From Bifidobacteriaceae bacterium (GTDB lineage Bacteria > Actinomycetota > Actinomycetes > Actinomycetales > WQXJ01), in the NCBI GenBank assembly GCA_031278075.1, contig JAITLE010000003.1, positions 1 through 6,998 of the forward strand: 6,998 nt of DNA. The letters are read 5' to 3'. Below the pieces are notes generated by a model. That model made no database searches and was not told the origin of the DNA. It saw only the letters and a program-made list of their open reading frames with translations. The position numbers and the translations under genes were made by a program. Of the stretch, positions 1-5,927 are shown piece after piece (within the stretch, counting starts at the first letter, position 1; each line of letters starts with the position of its first letter).

Positions 1-2
1 CG

Positions 3-320
3 ATCGTGCCGGAACTCCCGCCCAGGTTGGCGGCGCTCGGCGCGATGGTCCACGGCCGGGCCGCCGCCCGCGCTTCCGGTTGCGGCGGCCCCCACGGGGC
101 CATCGGCCGGCCGATCGCCGCCCTCGACGTGGTCGAGGCATTGCCCGCGACCATCGCCAGTCTGCTCGGCGACGAGTGTCCCCCGCCCGATGCCGTCCTG
201 TCGCGCCGCGCGTCCGGCCCCGGCAAGCGTCGGTGTTGGCGGGACCGCGCTGGCGCCACCGCCGGAGCCGACGCGCTGCGGCCAAGGCCACCAACTAGCT
301 CCGAGAAGGGAGACCAACCG
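3..320 (+). CDS. nnrD: C-terminal end of ADP-dependent NAD(P)H-hydrate dehydratase (partial, no own stop seen)
   Basis: The 5' end lies outside the window. The first ~55 codons read LPPRLAALGAMVHGRAAA, then a Gly-rich stretch, then IAALDVVEALPATIASLL. This matches the last helices of the YjeF/NnrD carbohydrate-kinase-like domain, which uses ADP to dehydrate the hydrated forms of NADH and NADPH back to the normal cofactors. The family usually ends a few residues after the ALP..I..LL helix, here near base 165. In this frame the sequence then continues as about 50 residues rich in Pro, Arg, Ala and Gly and enters alr with no stop. The other two frames do stop here: TAG at 296-298 and TGA at 322-324, the latter overlapping the alr ATG. 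The true end is therefore undecided; I set it at the base before the alr start. An actinobacterial nnrD next to alr is common. Identification rests on a short tail only. Confidence 0.68.
305..313 (+). promoter_or_regulatory. Shine-Dalgarno site of alr
   Basis: GAAGGGAGA lies 7 bases before the ATG at 321. It is the clearest ribosome-binding site in the window. It fixes the alr start at 321, although the open frame continues upstream. Confidence 0.75.
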
Positions 321-1520
321 ATGAGCCACCTGCGCGCCATCATCAACCTGGACGCCATCCGACACAACGTCCGACGCCTCCTGGAACTCGCCGACGGCGC
401 CGACCTGATGGCGGTTGTCAAAGCCAACGCCTACGGGCACGGGGCCGTCCCGGTGGCGGTGGCCGCCATCGACGCTGGCGCGACCTGGCTCGGCATCGCG
501 CAGCTCGGCGAAGCGTTCGATGTCGTGGCCGAACTGGGCCCGGCGCGACGCGACGCGCGCGTGCTCGCCTGGTTGTATCACCCCCGGGCGGACTTCGCCG
601 CGGCGGTGGCGGCCGGCATCGAACTCGGGGTCTCAAGCACGGAGGCGCTGGAGGGGATCGCGGACGCGGTCCGCCGCGCGGTGCTGTCTGGCGCGGCGCG
701 CGGCGCCGCCGGCCCGGCGCTGGTCGCGAACGTGCATCTGAAACTCGACACCGGTCTGGGCCGGGCGGGCGCGCCGGGCCTGCTGTGGACCAAGCTGGTC
801 GCGGACGCGCTCCGTTTGGAAGCCGAGGGAGTGATCCGTGTCGTGGGCGCCTGGAGCCACTTCGCTTACGCCGACGACCCAGGCAACCCGACGATCGCGG
901 GCCAGATCGCCGCGTTCGAGGCGGGCCTCGAGCGTGCCGAGGCGATGGGCGCCCGCTTCGAGGTGAGGCATCTCGCGAACTCTGCGGCGCTCGCGACGGG
1001 CCTGCCCGTGTCCTACGACCTGGTCCGCCCAGGTTCCGCCCTCTATGGCATATCGCCGATTCCACAGGTCGCCAGCGGAGCCGACCTGGGCTTGGTCGGC
1101 GCGATGGCGCTTGAGAGCCACATCTCCTTGGTCAAACCCGTCCCCGCCGGGCAGGGCCTGTCATATGGCCACACGTATGTCACGCAGCACGACACCATCA
1201 CAGGGATGGTCCCGGTGGGTTACGCCGACGGGTTGTTCCGCTCCGCCTCGAACAAGGGCAGGGTGCGGGTTGGCGGCCGCACCTTGAACGTGGCCGGCCG
1301 GATCTGTATGGACCAGTTCGTGCTCGATCTGGGGCTCGGCGCGCGCGAGCAAGTCGGCGACCGCGTGTTGCTGTTCGGCCCCGGCCTCGACGGTGAGCCG
1401 ACCGTGCAGGATTGGGCGGACGCCGCTGGCACCATCTCCTATGAGATCACCACACGCATCCCCGAGCACGTCGAGCGTTACTACATCGGTCTCGGCACGC
1501 GCGAGGGCCGCCTCAAGTGA
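321..1520 (+). CDS. alr: Alanine racemase (PLP-dependent)
   Basis: Converts L-alanine to D-alanine in the cytoplasm for peptidoglycan cross-linking. The 399-residue product has the usual family length. The N-terminal TIM barrel carries the PLP lysine in AVVKANAYGHG (Lys34, Tyr38). Further family signatures are VHLKLDTGLGR, WSHFAYAD (His180), HLANSAA and the phosphate-binding LVRPGSALYG. The C-terminal beta domain carries the catalytic tyrosine in GLSYGHTY (Tyr282), the GRICMDQ loop (Cys329-Met330) and ISYEITTRIP. The start is chosen from the strong GAAGGGAGA site and because family homology begins here (HLRAIINLDAIRHN). The same frame stays open upstream into the nnrD tail, so an NnrD-Alr fusion cannot be excluded. 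The stop overlaps the tsaE start by 4 bp (GTGA), which suggests translational coupling. Confidence 0.96.
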   Translation: MSHLRAIINLDAIRHNVRRLLELADGADLMAVVKANAYGHGAVPVAVAAIDAGATWLGIAQLGEAFDVVAELGPARRDARVLAWLYHPRADFAAAVAAGIELGVSSTEALEGIADAVRRAVLSGAARGAAGPALVANVHLKLDTGLGRAGAPGLLWTKLVADALRLEAEGVIRVVGAWSHFAYADDPGNPTIAGQIAAFEAGLERAEAMGARFEVRHLANSAALATGLPVSYDLVRPGSALYGISPIPQVASGADLGLVGAMALESHISLVKPVPAGQGLSYGHTYVTQHDTITGMVPVGYADGLFRSASNKGRVRVGGRTLNVAGRICMDQFVLDLGLGAREQVGDRVLLFGPGLDGEPTVQDWADAAGTISYEITTRIPEHVERYYIGLGTREGRLK

Positions 1521-2116
1521 CGGACGCCACCCCGCCGCACGATGCCGTCCGTCCCCCTTCGCCCGCATGTCCCGCCGGCGCGGCTCCGCAGGTCTCGCAG
1601 GTCTCGCAGGTCTCGCCGATGGACGGTCCAGTCCCGTCCTGCCTGGGCGATTGGTCGCGCTCCGTTGTGCTCTTGCCGACCGCCGCGGCGACCCGGGACC
1701 TGGGCCGGCGTCTGGCCGGGTCGCTGCGGGCCGGGGATCTTGTGATCCTCTCCGGTGAGCTGGGCGCGGGCAAGACCACTCTCGTCCAAGGGATCGGCGC
1801 TGGCCTCGGCGTGCGCGGCCAGGTCACGTCGCCCACTTTTGTGATCGCCCGGACCCATCCGGCCGCGCGCCCGGGTGGCGTGGCCTTGGTCCACGTCGAC
1901 GCTTACCGGCTGGACGGCTTGGATCAACTCGACGACCTCGATCTGGACACCGCCCTGGAGAACGCGGTCATGGTGGTCGAGTGGGGCGAAGGCATGGCGG
2001 AGGCCCTCAGCCCCGACCGCTTGGAGGTCCATCTGGAACGCGCCACCGGCGCGAGAGCCGACGAACACCGTCTCGCCCGCCTACGCGGTGTCGGGCCTCG
2101 CTGGGCTGCGGCGTGA
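1517..2116 (+). CDS. tsaE: tRNA t6A biosynthesis ATPase TsaE
   Basis: P-loop ATPase that works with TsaB and TsaD in the threonylcarbamoyl-transfer step of t6A37 synthesis. The 199-residue product shows Walker A GELGAGKTT (residues 80-88, Lys86), the TsaE signature SPTFVIA (105-111), VHVDAYRL (125-132) and VVEWGE (153-158). These are the family landmarks in order. TsaE proteins are usually about 150-160 residues; here about 45 extra residues precede the core, rich in Pro and Ala and including a VSQ repeat encoded by a 9-bp tandem repeat. The GTG at 1517 is chosen because it overlaps the alr stop and GAGGG lies 9 bases upstream. An internal ATG at 1619 (Met35) would remove most of the extension and is a fair alternative. 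The stop overlaps the next GTG by 4 bp. Confidence 0.93.
   Translation: MTDATPPHDAVRPPSPACPAGAAPQVSQVSQVSPMDGPVPSCLGDWSRSVVLLPTAAATRDLGRRLAGSLRAGDLVILSGELGAGKTTLVQGIGAGLGVRGQVTSPTFVIARTHPAARPGGVALVHVDAYRLDGLDQLDDLDLDTALENAVMVVEWGEGMAEALSPDRLEVHLERATGARADEHRLARLRGVGPRWAAA
1591..1617 (+). repeat. 9-bp tandem repeat, three copies, in tsaE
   Basis: GGTCTCGCA occurs twice without interruption, followed by GGTCTCGCC. It encodes VSQ-VSQ-VSP in the non-conserved N-terminal extension of TsaE. The unit is a multiple of three, so changes in copy number would keep the frame. Confidence 0.9.
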
Positions 2117-2994
2117 GCGAGTCAGGGCGGGTGGCGTTCCGGCACGCGGTCGTGTTCGCGGTGGGCGCGCAGTTTTGCGTCAATCTCGGGTCCGGGCTGG
2201 CGGTCAACGCTTTCGCTGTGGTGGGACCGGCCGGCATCGTGCTGCTGCGTAATGGGATCCCTGCGGCGTTGTTGCTGATCTGGGCGCGTCCGCGGCTTCG
2301 CGGGCTGACGCGGCGAGCGTGGGCGGCCCTGGTCGCGTACGGGCTGATGCTGGCGGCGATGAACTCCGTGTTTTACGAGGCGCTCGAGGTCATGCCGATG
2401 GGGGAGGCGGTGACGATCGAGATGCTCGGGCCGTTGACGCTCGCGGTGGCGTTGGTGCGGCGCTGGCGGGCCTGGCTCTGGGCGGCGCTGGCGCTGGGCG
2501 GGGTTTGTCTGCTCAGCGGGTTCGATCCGGCGACGCTCGGGGCGCGGGGGACGCTGCTGGCGCTCGCGGCTGGAGCTTTCTGGGCGACCTATATCGTGGC
2601 GACACGCCAGGTGGGGCGCGAGTTCGGGGGCGGGCGGGGGATGGCTCGGGGTTTGGCGCTCGGGATGGCGGTGTCCACGGTGGCGTGTCTGCCGCGGGGT
2701 GTGGCCGCGCTGGCGGCGGCGCCGTTCACCTGGGAGGTGGTTGGGTGGGGGACCGCGGTCGCGGTCAGCGCCAGCCTGATCCCGTACGCCATGGAGATGG
2801 CGGCCTTACGCGGCATGTCGGCTGCGACCTTCGGTGTGATGACGGCGTTGGCGCCGGGCTCGGCGGCGTTGATCGGGTGGCTGGTCGCAGGTCAAACCCT
2901 GACCTGGTGGGCTGTGGGCGGGATGGCCCTGGTCACGGTCGCGAGCGCGGGCGCGGCGTGGGGCGACCCAAACCGTCGGCCCGCAACTCCATGA
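2113..2994 (+). CDS. EamA-family exporter, RhtA-like (probable threonine/homoserine exporter)
   Basis: Integral membrane protein of 293 residues with about ten hydrophobic segments, the typical architecture of drug/metabolite-transporter superfamily exporters with two EamA halves. The closest family I recognise is RhtA, the threonine/homoserine exporter. Residues 87-112 (FYEALEVMPMGEAVTIEMLG, then PLTLAV) and the second-half signature at 222-264 (LIPYAMEMAAL, TFGVMTALAP, AGQTLT) follow the RhtA pattern. Substrate is inferred from family only and could be another amino acid or metabolite. The GTG at 2113 is chosen for its 4-bp overlap with the tsaE stop; a GTG at 2131 is also possible. No clear ribosome-binding site is present, so translation is probably coupled to tsaE. 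This gene is not part of the usual alr-tsaE-tsaB-rimI-tsaD block. Its last 62 bases overlap the end of the opposing rimI. Confidence 0.85.
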   Translation: MSESGRVAFRHAVVFAVGAQFCVNLGSGLAVNAFAVVGPAGIVLLRNGIPAALLLIWARPRLRGLTRRAWAALVAYGLMLAAMNSVFYEALEVMPMGEAVTIEMLGPLTLAVALVRRWRAWLWAALALGGVCLLSGFDPATLGARGTLLALAAGAFWATYIVATRQVGREFGGGRGMARGLALGMAVSTVACLPRGVAALAAAPFTWEVVGWGTAVAVSASLIPYAMEMAALRGMSAATFGVMTALAPGSAALIGWLVAGQTLTWWAVGGMALVTVASAGAAWGDPNRRPATP

Positions 2995-3574
2995 TGATCC
3001 CGTCGCGGCGCGCCGCCGGGTAATAGCCAGGGACGCGGCCCTGGATCCCGAATCCGAGGGACTGGTAGAGCGCGATCGCGGCGGCGGAGCCTTCGGCGAC
3101 GGTCAGCCGAACGCGCGCCACGCCGGCCGCGCGCGCTTGCGCGAGCAGCGTCTCCATCAGCGCGCGGCCGATTCCCCGCCCCCTGGACGGGGCGTCGACC
3201 GCGATGCTCATGATCTCTGCTCGCCGGGCGAGGCGTATGCCGGCGTAACCGACTAGGGGTCCGGCCGAACCTCCGGCCGAACCTCCGGTCGAATCCTGGG
3301 CTGCTGTTCCGGCCGGGCGTTCGGCTGGTGTTCCCGCCGCGACCGCGACCGCGACCGCGGCCGTGGTCTGGGCGGGGTCGCGTTCCGCGGGTTCGGCCGG
3401 GGGTCCGGTCGCCTCGGCGGCGAAGTAGCGGCGGTCCGGCGCGGTCAACTCCTCGACGAGGAACGCCGCGGGCCAGGCCTCGGGGCCGAAGGCGGCCGCG
3501 TCGAGGGCGGCGAGCCGCGGCACGTCAGCGAGCCGCGCGGGCCGGATCAGCCACGGGCGGGGAGCTGTGTTCAC
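2933..3574 (-). CDS. rimI: RimI-type GNAT N-terminal acetyltransferase with low-complexity insert
   Basis: GNAT-fold enzyme that transfers acetyl from acetyl-CoA to protein N-termini; RimI was named for ribosomal protein S18. The 213-residue product begins with WLIRPARLADVPRLAALD (residues 8-25). It has the strand LVGYAGIRL (107-115), the acetyl-CoA-binding segment EIMSIAV followed by RGRGIG (131-136), and the C-terminal AIALYQSLGF (166-175) and RVPGYYP. Family members are usually about 150-165 residues. The excess is explained by an insert at residues 56-105, between YFAAEA and PLVGYAG, made of Pro/Ala/Glu, alternating Ala-Val and GGSA repeats. A short basic tail follows the core. The GTG start overlaps the tsaB stop by 4 bp, as elsewhere in this window. 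The stop lies inside the 3' end of the convergent exporter gene. The core looks intact, so an active enzyme is likely. Confidence 0.88.
   Translation of the reverse strand: MNTAPRPWLIRPARLADVPRLAALDAAAFGPEAWPAAFLVEELTAPDRRYFAAEATGPPAEPAERDPAQTTAAVAVAVAAGTPAERPAGTAAQDSTGGSAGGSAGPLVGYAGIRLARRAEIMSIAVDAPSRGRGIGRALMETLLAQARAAGVARVRLTVAEGSAAAIALYQSLGFGIQGRVPGYYPAARRDGIIMELRADGLGRPTPRPRSRP
3260..3295 (-). repeat. 12-bp tandem repeat, three copies, in rimI
   Basis: Read on the plus strand, TCCGGCCGAACC occurs twice in tandem, followed by the diverged copy TCCGGTCGAATC. On the coding strand it gives the Gly/Ser/Ala repeat (GGSAGGSAG) at the end of the RimI insert. The unit keeps the frame. Confidence 0.85.
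3339..3362 (-). repeat. 6-bp tandem repeat, about four copies, in rimI
   Basis: Read on the plus strand, GCGACC occurs three times and is followed by GCGGCC. On the coding strand it encodes the alternating Ala-Val run in the middle of the RimI insert. Together with the 12-bp repeat nearby it suggests that the insert grew by slippage. Confidence 0.85.
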
Positions 3575-4257
3575 CGGCTCGCGCGTTTCGCCGGTCCGGG
3601 CGGCTGCGTGTGGGGACGCCGCAGGTAGAGCGGTTCGGCTGAGACATCCAGGCCGCGCGCCGCGCGGACGGCGGCGAGCCGCGCGAGCACCGCCGGGTCG
3701 ACCTCGGCCGGCGTCTGCCCCTTCAACGCCCGCGTGCTTGGTCCCACCACGGCGCCGCCAGGCGCCGCCGGCGCCAGCGTGGGAGCGGTCACGGCTGGGC
3801 CTTCCACCCGGTCCAGGGCGTCCGCGTCCCGGGGCCGCTCCACGCGGTAGCGAGCCCAGTAGACCTCGCGTCGCTTGGCGTCCAGCGCGGCGACCACTGT
3901 CGCGCCCGCGCCTAGCTGGAACCGCTCCGCTGCGGCCTGGGCCAGCGCGTCCAAGTCGCTCACCCCCCACACCGGCACGCCAAGCGCGTAGCCCAGCGTG
4001 CGCGCGGTCGCCAGCGCGATCCGCAAACCCGTGTATGGCGCCGGTCCGCGTCCCACCGCGACAGCCGCGATGTCCGATGCCGTCAGCCCCGCCTCCGCGA
4101 CCAGTTCCGCCGCGAGCGGGATCAACGACTCGACGTGGAAACGTTCCCCTGGTGCGGACGCGCGGCGGTCCGCCGCGTCCGGCGCGATGAGCGCCACTGC
4201 CGAGGCGCCGGCAGCCGTCAGGCCCAGGACCGGTCCAGGCAGCGTCACATCGCTCAT
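3571..4257 (-). CDS. tsaB: tRNA t6A biosynthesis protein TsaB
   Basis: ASKHA-fold partner of TsaD; the TsaB-TsaD heterodimer, together with TsaE, transfers threonylcarbamoyl from its AMP adduct to A37 of ANN-decoding tRNAs. The 228-residue product has the family landmarks HVESLIPL (residues 41-48), VGRGPAPYTGLRIALATA (68-85) and GVSDLDALA, followed by the variable C-terminal half with ALDAKRREVYWARY. The usual N-terminal D-T-S motif is replaced by LGLTAAGAS. This is tolerable because TsaB is the non-catalytic partner. The ATG at 4257 is chosen because homology starts just after it; no good ribosome-binding site precedes it, but a TANNNT hexamer lies 7 bases upstream. The gene is on the opposite strand from tsaE and tsaD, unlike the usual actinobacterial order. 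The stop overlaps rimI by 4 bp (GTGA). Confidence 0.92.
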   Translation of the reverse strand: MSDVTLPGPVLGLTAAGASAVALIAPDAADRRASAPGERFHVESLIPLAAELVAEAGLTASDIAAVAVGRGPAPYTGLRIALATARTLGYALGVPVWGVSDLDALAQAAAERFQLGAGATVVAALDAKRREVYWARYRVERPRDADALDRVEGPAVTAPTLAPAAPGGAVVGPSTRALKGQTPAEVDPAVLARLAAVRAARGLDVSAEPLYLRRPHTQPPGPAKRASR

Positions 4258-4264
4258 CCGCTCA

Positions 4265-4270
4265 AGCGTA
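4265..4270 (-). promoter_or_regulatory. Candidate -10 hexamer of tsaB-rimI (TACGCT, leaderless spacing)
   Basis: On the minus strand TACGCT is followed by 7 bases and then the tsaB ATG. This fits the actinobacterial TANNNT -10 consensus and places transcription start at or next to the ATG. No purine-rich ribosome-binding site is present, which favours a leaderless mRNA. No convincing -35 element is seen. Confidence 0.55.
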
Positions 4271-4293
4271 CGCGGGCCCCGCCGCGCTTCCGA

Positions 4294-4321
4294 CCGGGCG
4301 GGCGCCGGCGCCCCGGCCCGG
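4294..4321. other. GC-only palindrome upstream of tsaB
   Basis: A perfect 14-bp palindrome (GGGCGCCGGCGCCC, 4300-4313) is flanked by CCGGGC at 4294-4299 and its complement GCCCGG at 4316-4321, with two unpaired bases on the right side. It lies 37-64 bases upstream of the tsaB ATG, around and beyond where a -35 element would be. It has no T-run, so it is not an obvious intrinsic terminator. It could be an operator or simply GC-rich sequence. Confidence 0.4.
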
Positions 4322-4354
4322 GCGGGGGTGACGAAGAGCGCAGTTCTGATGGTC

Positions 4355-4376
4355 GTCCATGTTGGACCGCATGCGG
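4355..4376. promoter_or_regulatory. Paired palindromes between tsaB and aspA, possible operator
   Basis: Two perfect inverted repeats abut in the divergent intergenic region: GTCCA-TGT-TGGAC (4355-4367) and CCGCATGCGG (4367-4376). They lie 48-69 bases upstream of the aspA -10 candidate. The stretch from about 4340 to 4400 is less GC-rich than its surroundings, as regulatory DNA often is. No binding protein can be named from the sequence. Confidence 0.35.
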
Positions 4377-4423
4377 CTGAGCTCGGACAACCCATGACCG
4401 GGGAGAGCCGGCGATCCTGGCGG

Positions 4424-4429
4424 TAGGCT
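4424..4429 (+). promoter_or_regulatory. Candidate -10 hexamer of aspA (TAGGCT, leaderless spacing)
   Basis: TAGGCT is followed by exactly 6 bases and then the aspA ATG, which would put transcription start at or beside the start codon. The overlapping GGTAGG could instead act as a ribosome-binding site 8 bases before the ATG, so the two readings compete. No clear -35 box is seen. Confidence 0.55.
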
Positions 4430-4435
4430 CGCAGG

Positions 4436-5839
4436 ATGGACGCGGCCCCGGCGTTGACCCGCAGCGAGAGCGACTTGATCGGTTCGATGGAGATCCCTCA
4501 GGAGGCTTACTGGGGCATCCACACGGCCAGAGCGTTGGAGAATTTCCAGATCTCGGGTCGGCCGATCGGGTCCTATCCCTCTTTGATCCGGGCGTTCGCG
4601 CTGGTCAAAAAGGCGGCGGCGCTGGCCAACCGGGCCGTGGGGGTGCTGGGCGAACCGCAGACGGCGGCGATCGTCGCCGCCTGCGACAGGCTGATCGCGA
4701 GCCGGGACCATGACACGCAATTCCCCATCGACGTGTTCCAGGGCGGGGCGGGCACCTCGACCAACATGAACGTCAACGAGGTGATCGCGAACCTTGCGCT
4801 GGAGGGGCTCGGCCGCCCGAAGGGGGATTACGCGGTGATCAGCCCCTACGAGCACGTCAACATGTCCCAATCCACCAACGACGCGTACCCGACTGCGCTC
4901 AGGGTCGCCATCGTCCTCGAGATGGCTCAATTGGGTGAACAGCTCGCGCTGCTTCAGGGCAGCTTCGAGGCGAAGGCCCGTGAGTTCGCGCGGGTTCTGA
5001 AGATGGGTCGCACTCAGCTGCAGGACGCTGTCCCAATGACCGTGGGCCAAGAGTTCGCGGCGTTCGGGGTGCTGGTCTCAGAGGAACGCAAACACTCGAA
5101 GGCCATGGCTGATCTGTTGCTGGAGGTCAACCTTGGCGCCACGGCGATCGGGACTGGTGTCAACGCGCCCCAGGGCTATGCGGAGCGGGCGATCCAAGAG
5201 CTGGCCCAAGCTTCCGGGCTACCCGTCAAGCTCTCACCTAATCTGATCGAGGCGACATCTGACTGCGGCGCCTACGTCTCCTGCCACGGCGCCCTGAAAC
5301 GCGTCGCGGTCAAGTTGTCGAAGATCTCGAACGATCTGCGCCTCCTCGCCTCCGGTCCGCGTGCTGGCCTGAACGAGCTCCGCCTCCCCGAACGGCAGGC
5401 CGGGTCCTCTATCATGCCCGCCAAGGTCAACCCGGTGATCCCCGAAGTGGTGGGCCAGGTGGCGTTCAAGGTCATGGGCAACGACGTGGTGGTGACCGCC
5501 GCCGCGGAAGCCGGCCAGCTTCAACTCAACGCCTTTGAGCCGGTGATCGCGCAGGCGATCATGGAGTCGATCGCGCTGCTGCGCAACGCCGCCCATGCCC
5601 TGGCCGTGTTATGCGTCGCCGGCATAGAGGCGAACGCCGATGTCACTGAGGGTCACGTGCGCAACTCGATCGGCTTGGTGACGTACTTGACCCCGGTGAT
5701 CGGCCACCAGCTGGGCGACCAGATCGGCAAAGAGGCGGCGGCCCGCGGCAAGACCGTCCGCGACGTCGTGTTGGAGCACGGCTACCTCGCCGAGGACGAA
5801 CTCGACCGCCTCCTCAGTTTCCGGGACCTGACCGCCTGA
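4436..5839 (+). CDS. aspA: Aspartate ammonia-lyase (aspartase)
   Basis: Reversibly deaminates L-aspartate to fumarate and ammonia in the cytoplasm, normally as a homotetramer. The 467-residue product has the full family length. Superfamily regions appear in order: GGAGTSTNMNVNEV (residues 103-116), EHVNMSQSTND (139-149), GRTQLQDAVPM (191-201) and the flexible catalytic loop GSSIMPAKVNP (323-333), with Ser324 as the expected catalytic base. Aspartase is preferred over fumarase because of the loop ending AKVNPVIPE, the following GNDVVVTAAAEAGQLQLN, and the C-terminal VTEGHVRNSIGLVTYLTPVIGHQLGDQIGK. Fumarase C remains the main alternative. The gene starts 178 bases from the divergent tsaB and ends 88 bases before tsaD. 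It is not a member of the conserved t6A block, so it is probably an addition at this locus. Confidence 0.93.
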   Translation: MDAAPALTRSESDLIGSMEIPQEAYWGIHTARALENFQISGRPIGSYPSLIRAFALVKKAAALANRAVGVLGEPQTAAIVAACDRLIASRDHDTQFPIDVFQGGAGTSTNMNVNEVIANLALEGLGRPKGDYAVISPYEHVNMSQSTNDAYPTALRVAIVLEMAQLGEQLALLQGSFEAKAREFARVLKMGRTQLQDAVPMTVGQEFAAFGVLVSEERKHSKAMADLLLEVNLGATAIGTGVNAPQGYAERAIQELAQASGLPVKLSPNLIEATSDCGAYVSCHGALKRVAVKLSKISNDLRLLASGPRAGLNELRLPERQAGSSIMPAKVNPVIPEVVGQVAFKVMGNDVVVTAAAEAGQLQLNAFEPVIAQAIMESIALLRNAAHALAVLCVAGIEANADVTEGHVRNSIGLVTYLTPVIGHQLGDQIGKEAAARGKTVRDVVLEHGYLAEDELDRLLSFRDLTA

Positions 5840-5864
5840 GGGCAGCCGCAGCACCATCCAGTCC

Positions 5865-5885
5865 GTGACGCGGCGCTCGCGTGAC
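5865..5885. other. Imperfect inverted repeat between aspA and tsaD
   Basis: GTGACGCG, a 5-base loop GCGCT, then CGCGTGAC form an 8-bp stem with one G-G mismatch. It partly overlaps the 8-bp palindrome GACCGGTC (5883-5890). It lies 26 bases after the aspA stop and about 30 bases before the tsaD -10 candidate. It lacks a T-run, so it would be at best a weak terminator for aspA or a binding site for tsaD control. Confidence 0.3.
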
Positions 5886-5915
5886 CGGTCGGAATCGTGC
5901 TGGCGTTCGGCGCAG

Positions 5916-5921
5916 TAGGGT
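5916..5921 (+). promoter_or_regulatory. Candidate -10 hexamer of tsaD (TAGGGT, leaderless spacing)
   Basis: TAGGGT is followed by exactly 6 bases and then the tsaD GTG, the same geometry as at aspA. It would give tsaD its own leaderless transcript. AGTAGGG could alternatively serve as a ribosome-binding site on an aspA-tsaD transcript. No clear -35 box is seen. Confidence 0.55.
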
Positions 5922-5927
5922 GTCCGG

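Noticed and set aside
102..115. Perfect 14-bp palindrome ATCGGCCGGCCGAT
   Set aside because: It lies within the conserved NnrD tail (encoding IGRPI) and is explained by codon choice in GC-rich DNA; no regulatory position is evident.
80..298. Small open frame of 72 codons upstream of alr
   Set aside because: Arg-rich out-of-frame reading of the nnrD tail; of interest only because its stop could end a frameshifted nnrD.
418..1065. Minus-strand open frame opposite alr
   Set aside because: Arg/Pro-rich shadow of the alr coding sequence with no family resemblance or start signal.
3567..4190. Plus-strand open frame opposite tsaB
   Set aside because: Pro/Arg/Ala-rich composition typical of a shadow frame; tsaB on the other strand has clear family motifs.
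5865..5885. Stem-loop after aspA as an intrinsic terminator
   Set aside because: The stem has a mismatch and no following T-run, so I keep it only as a low-confidence inverted repeat.
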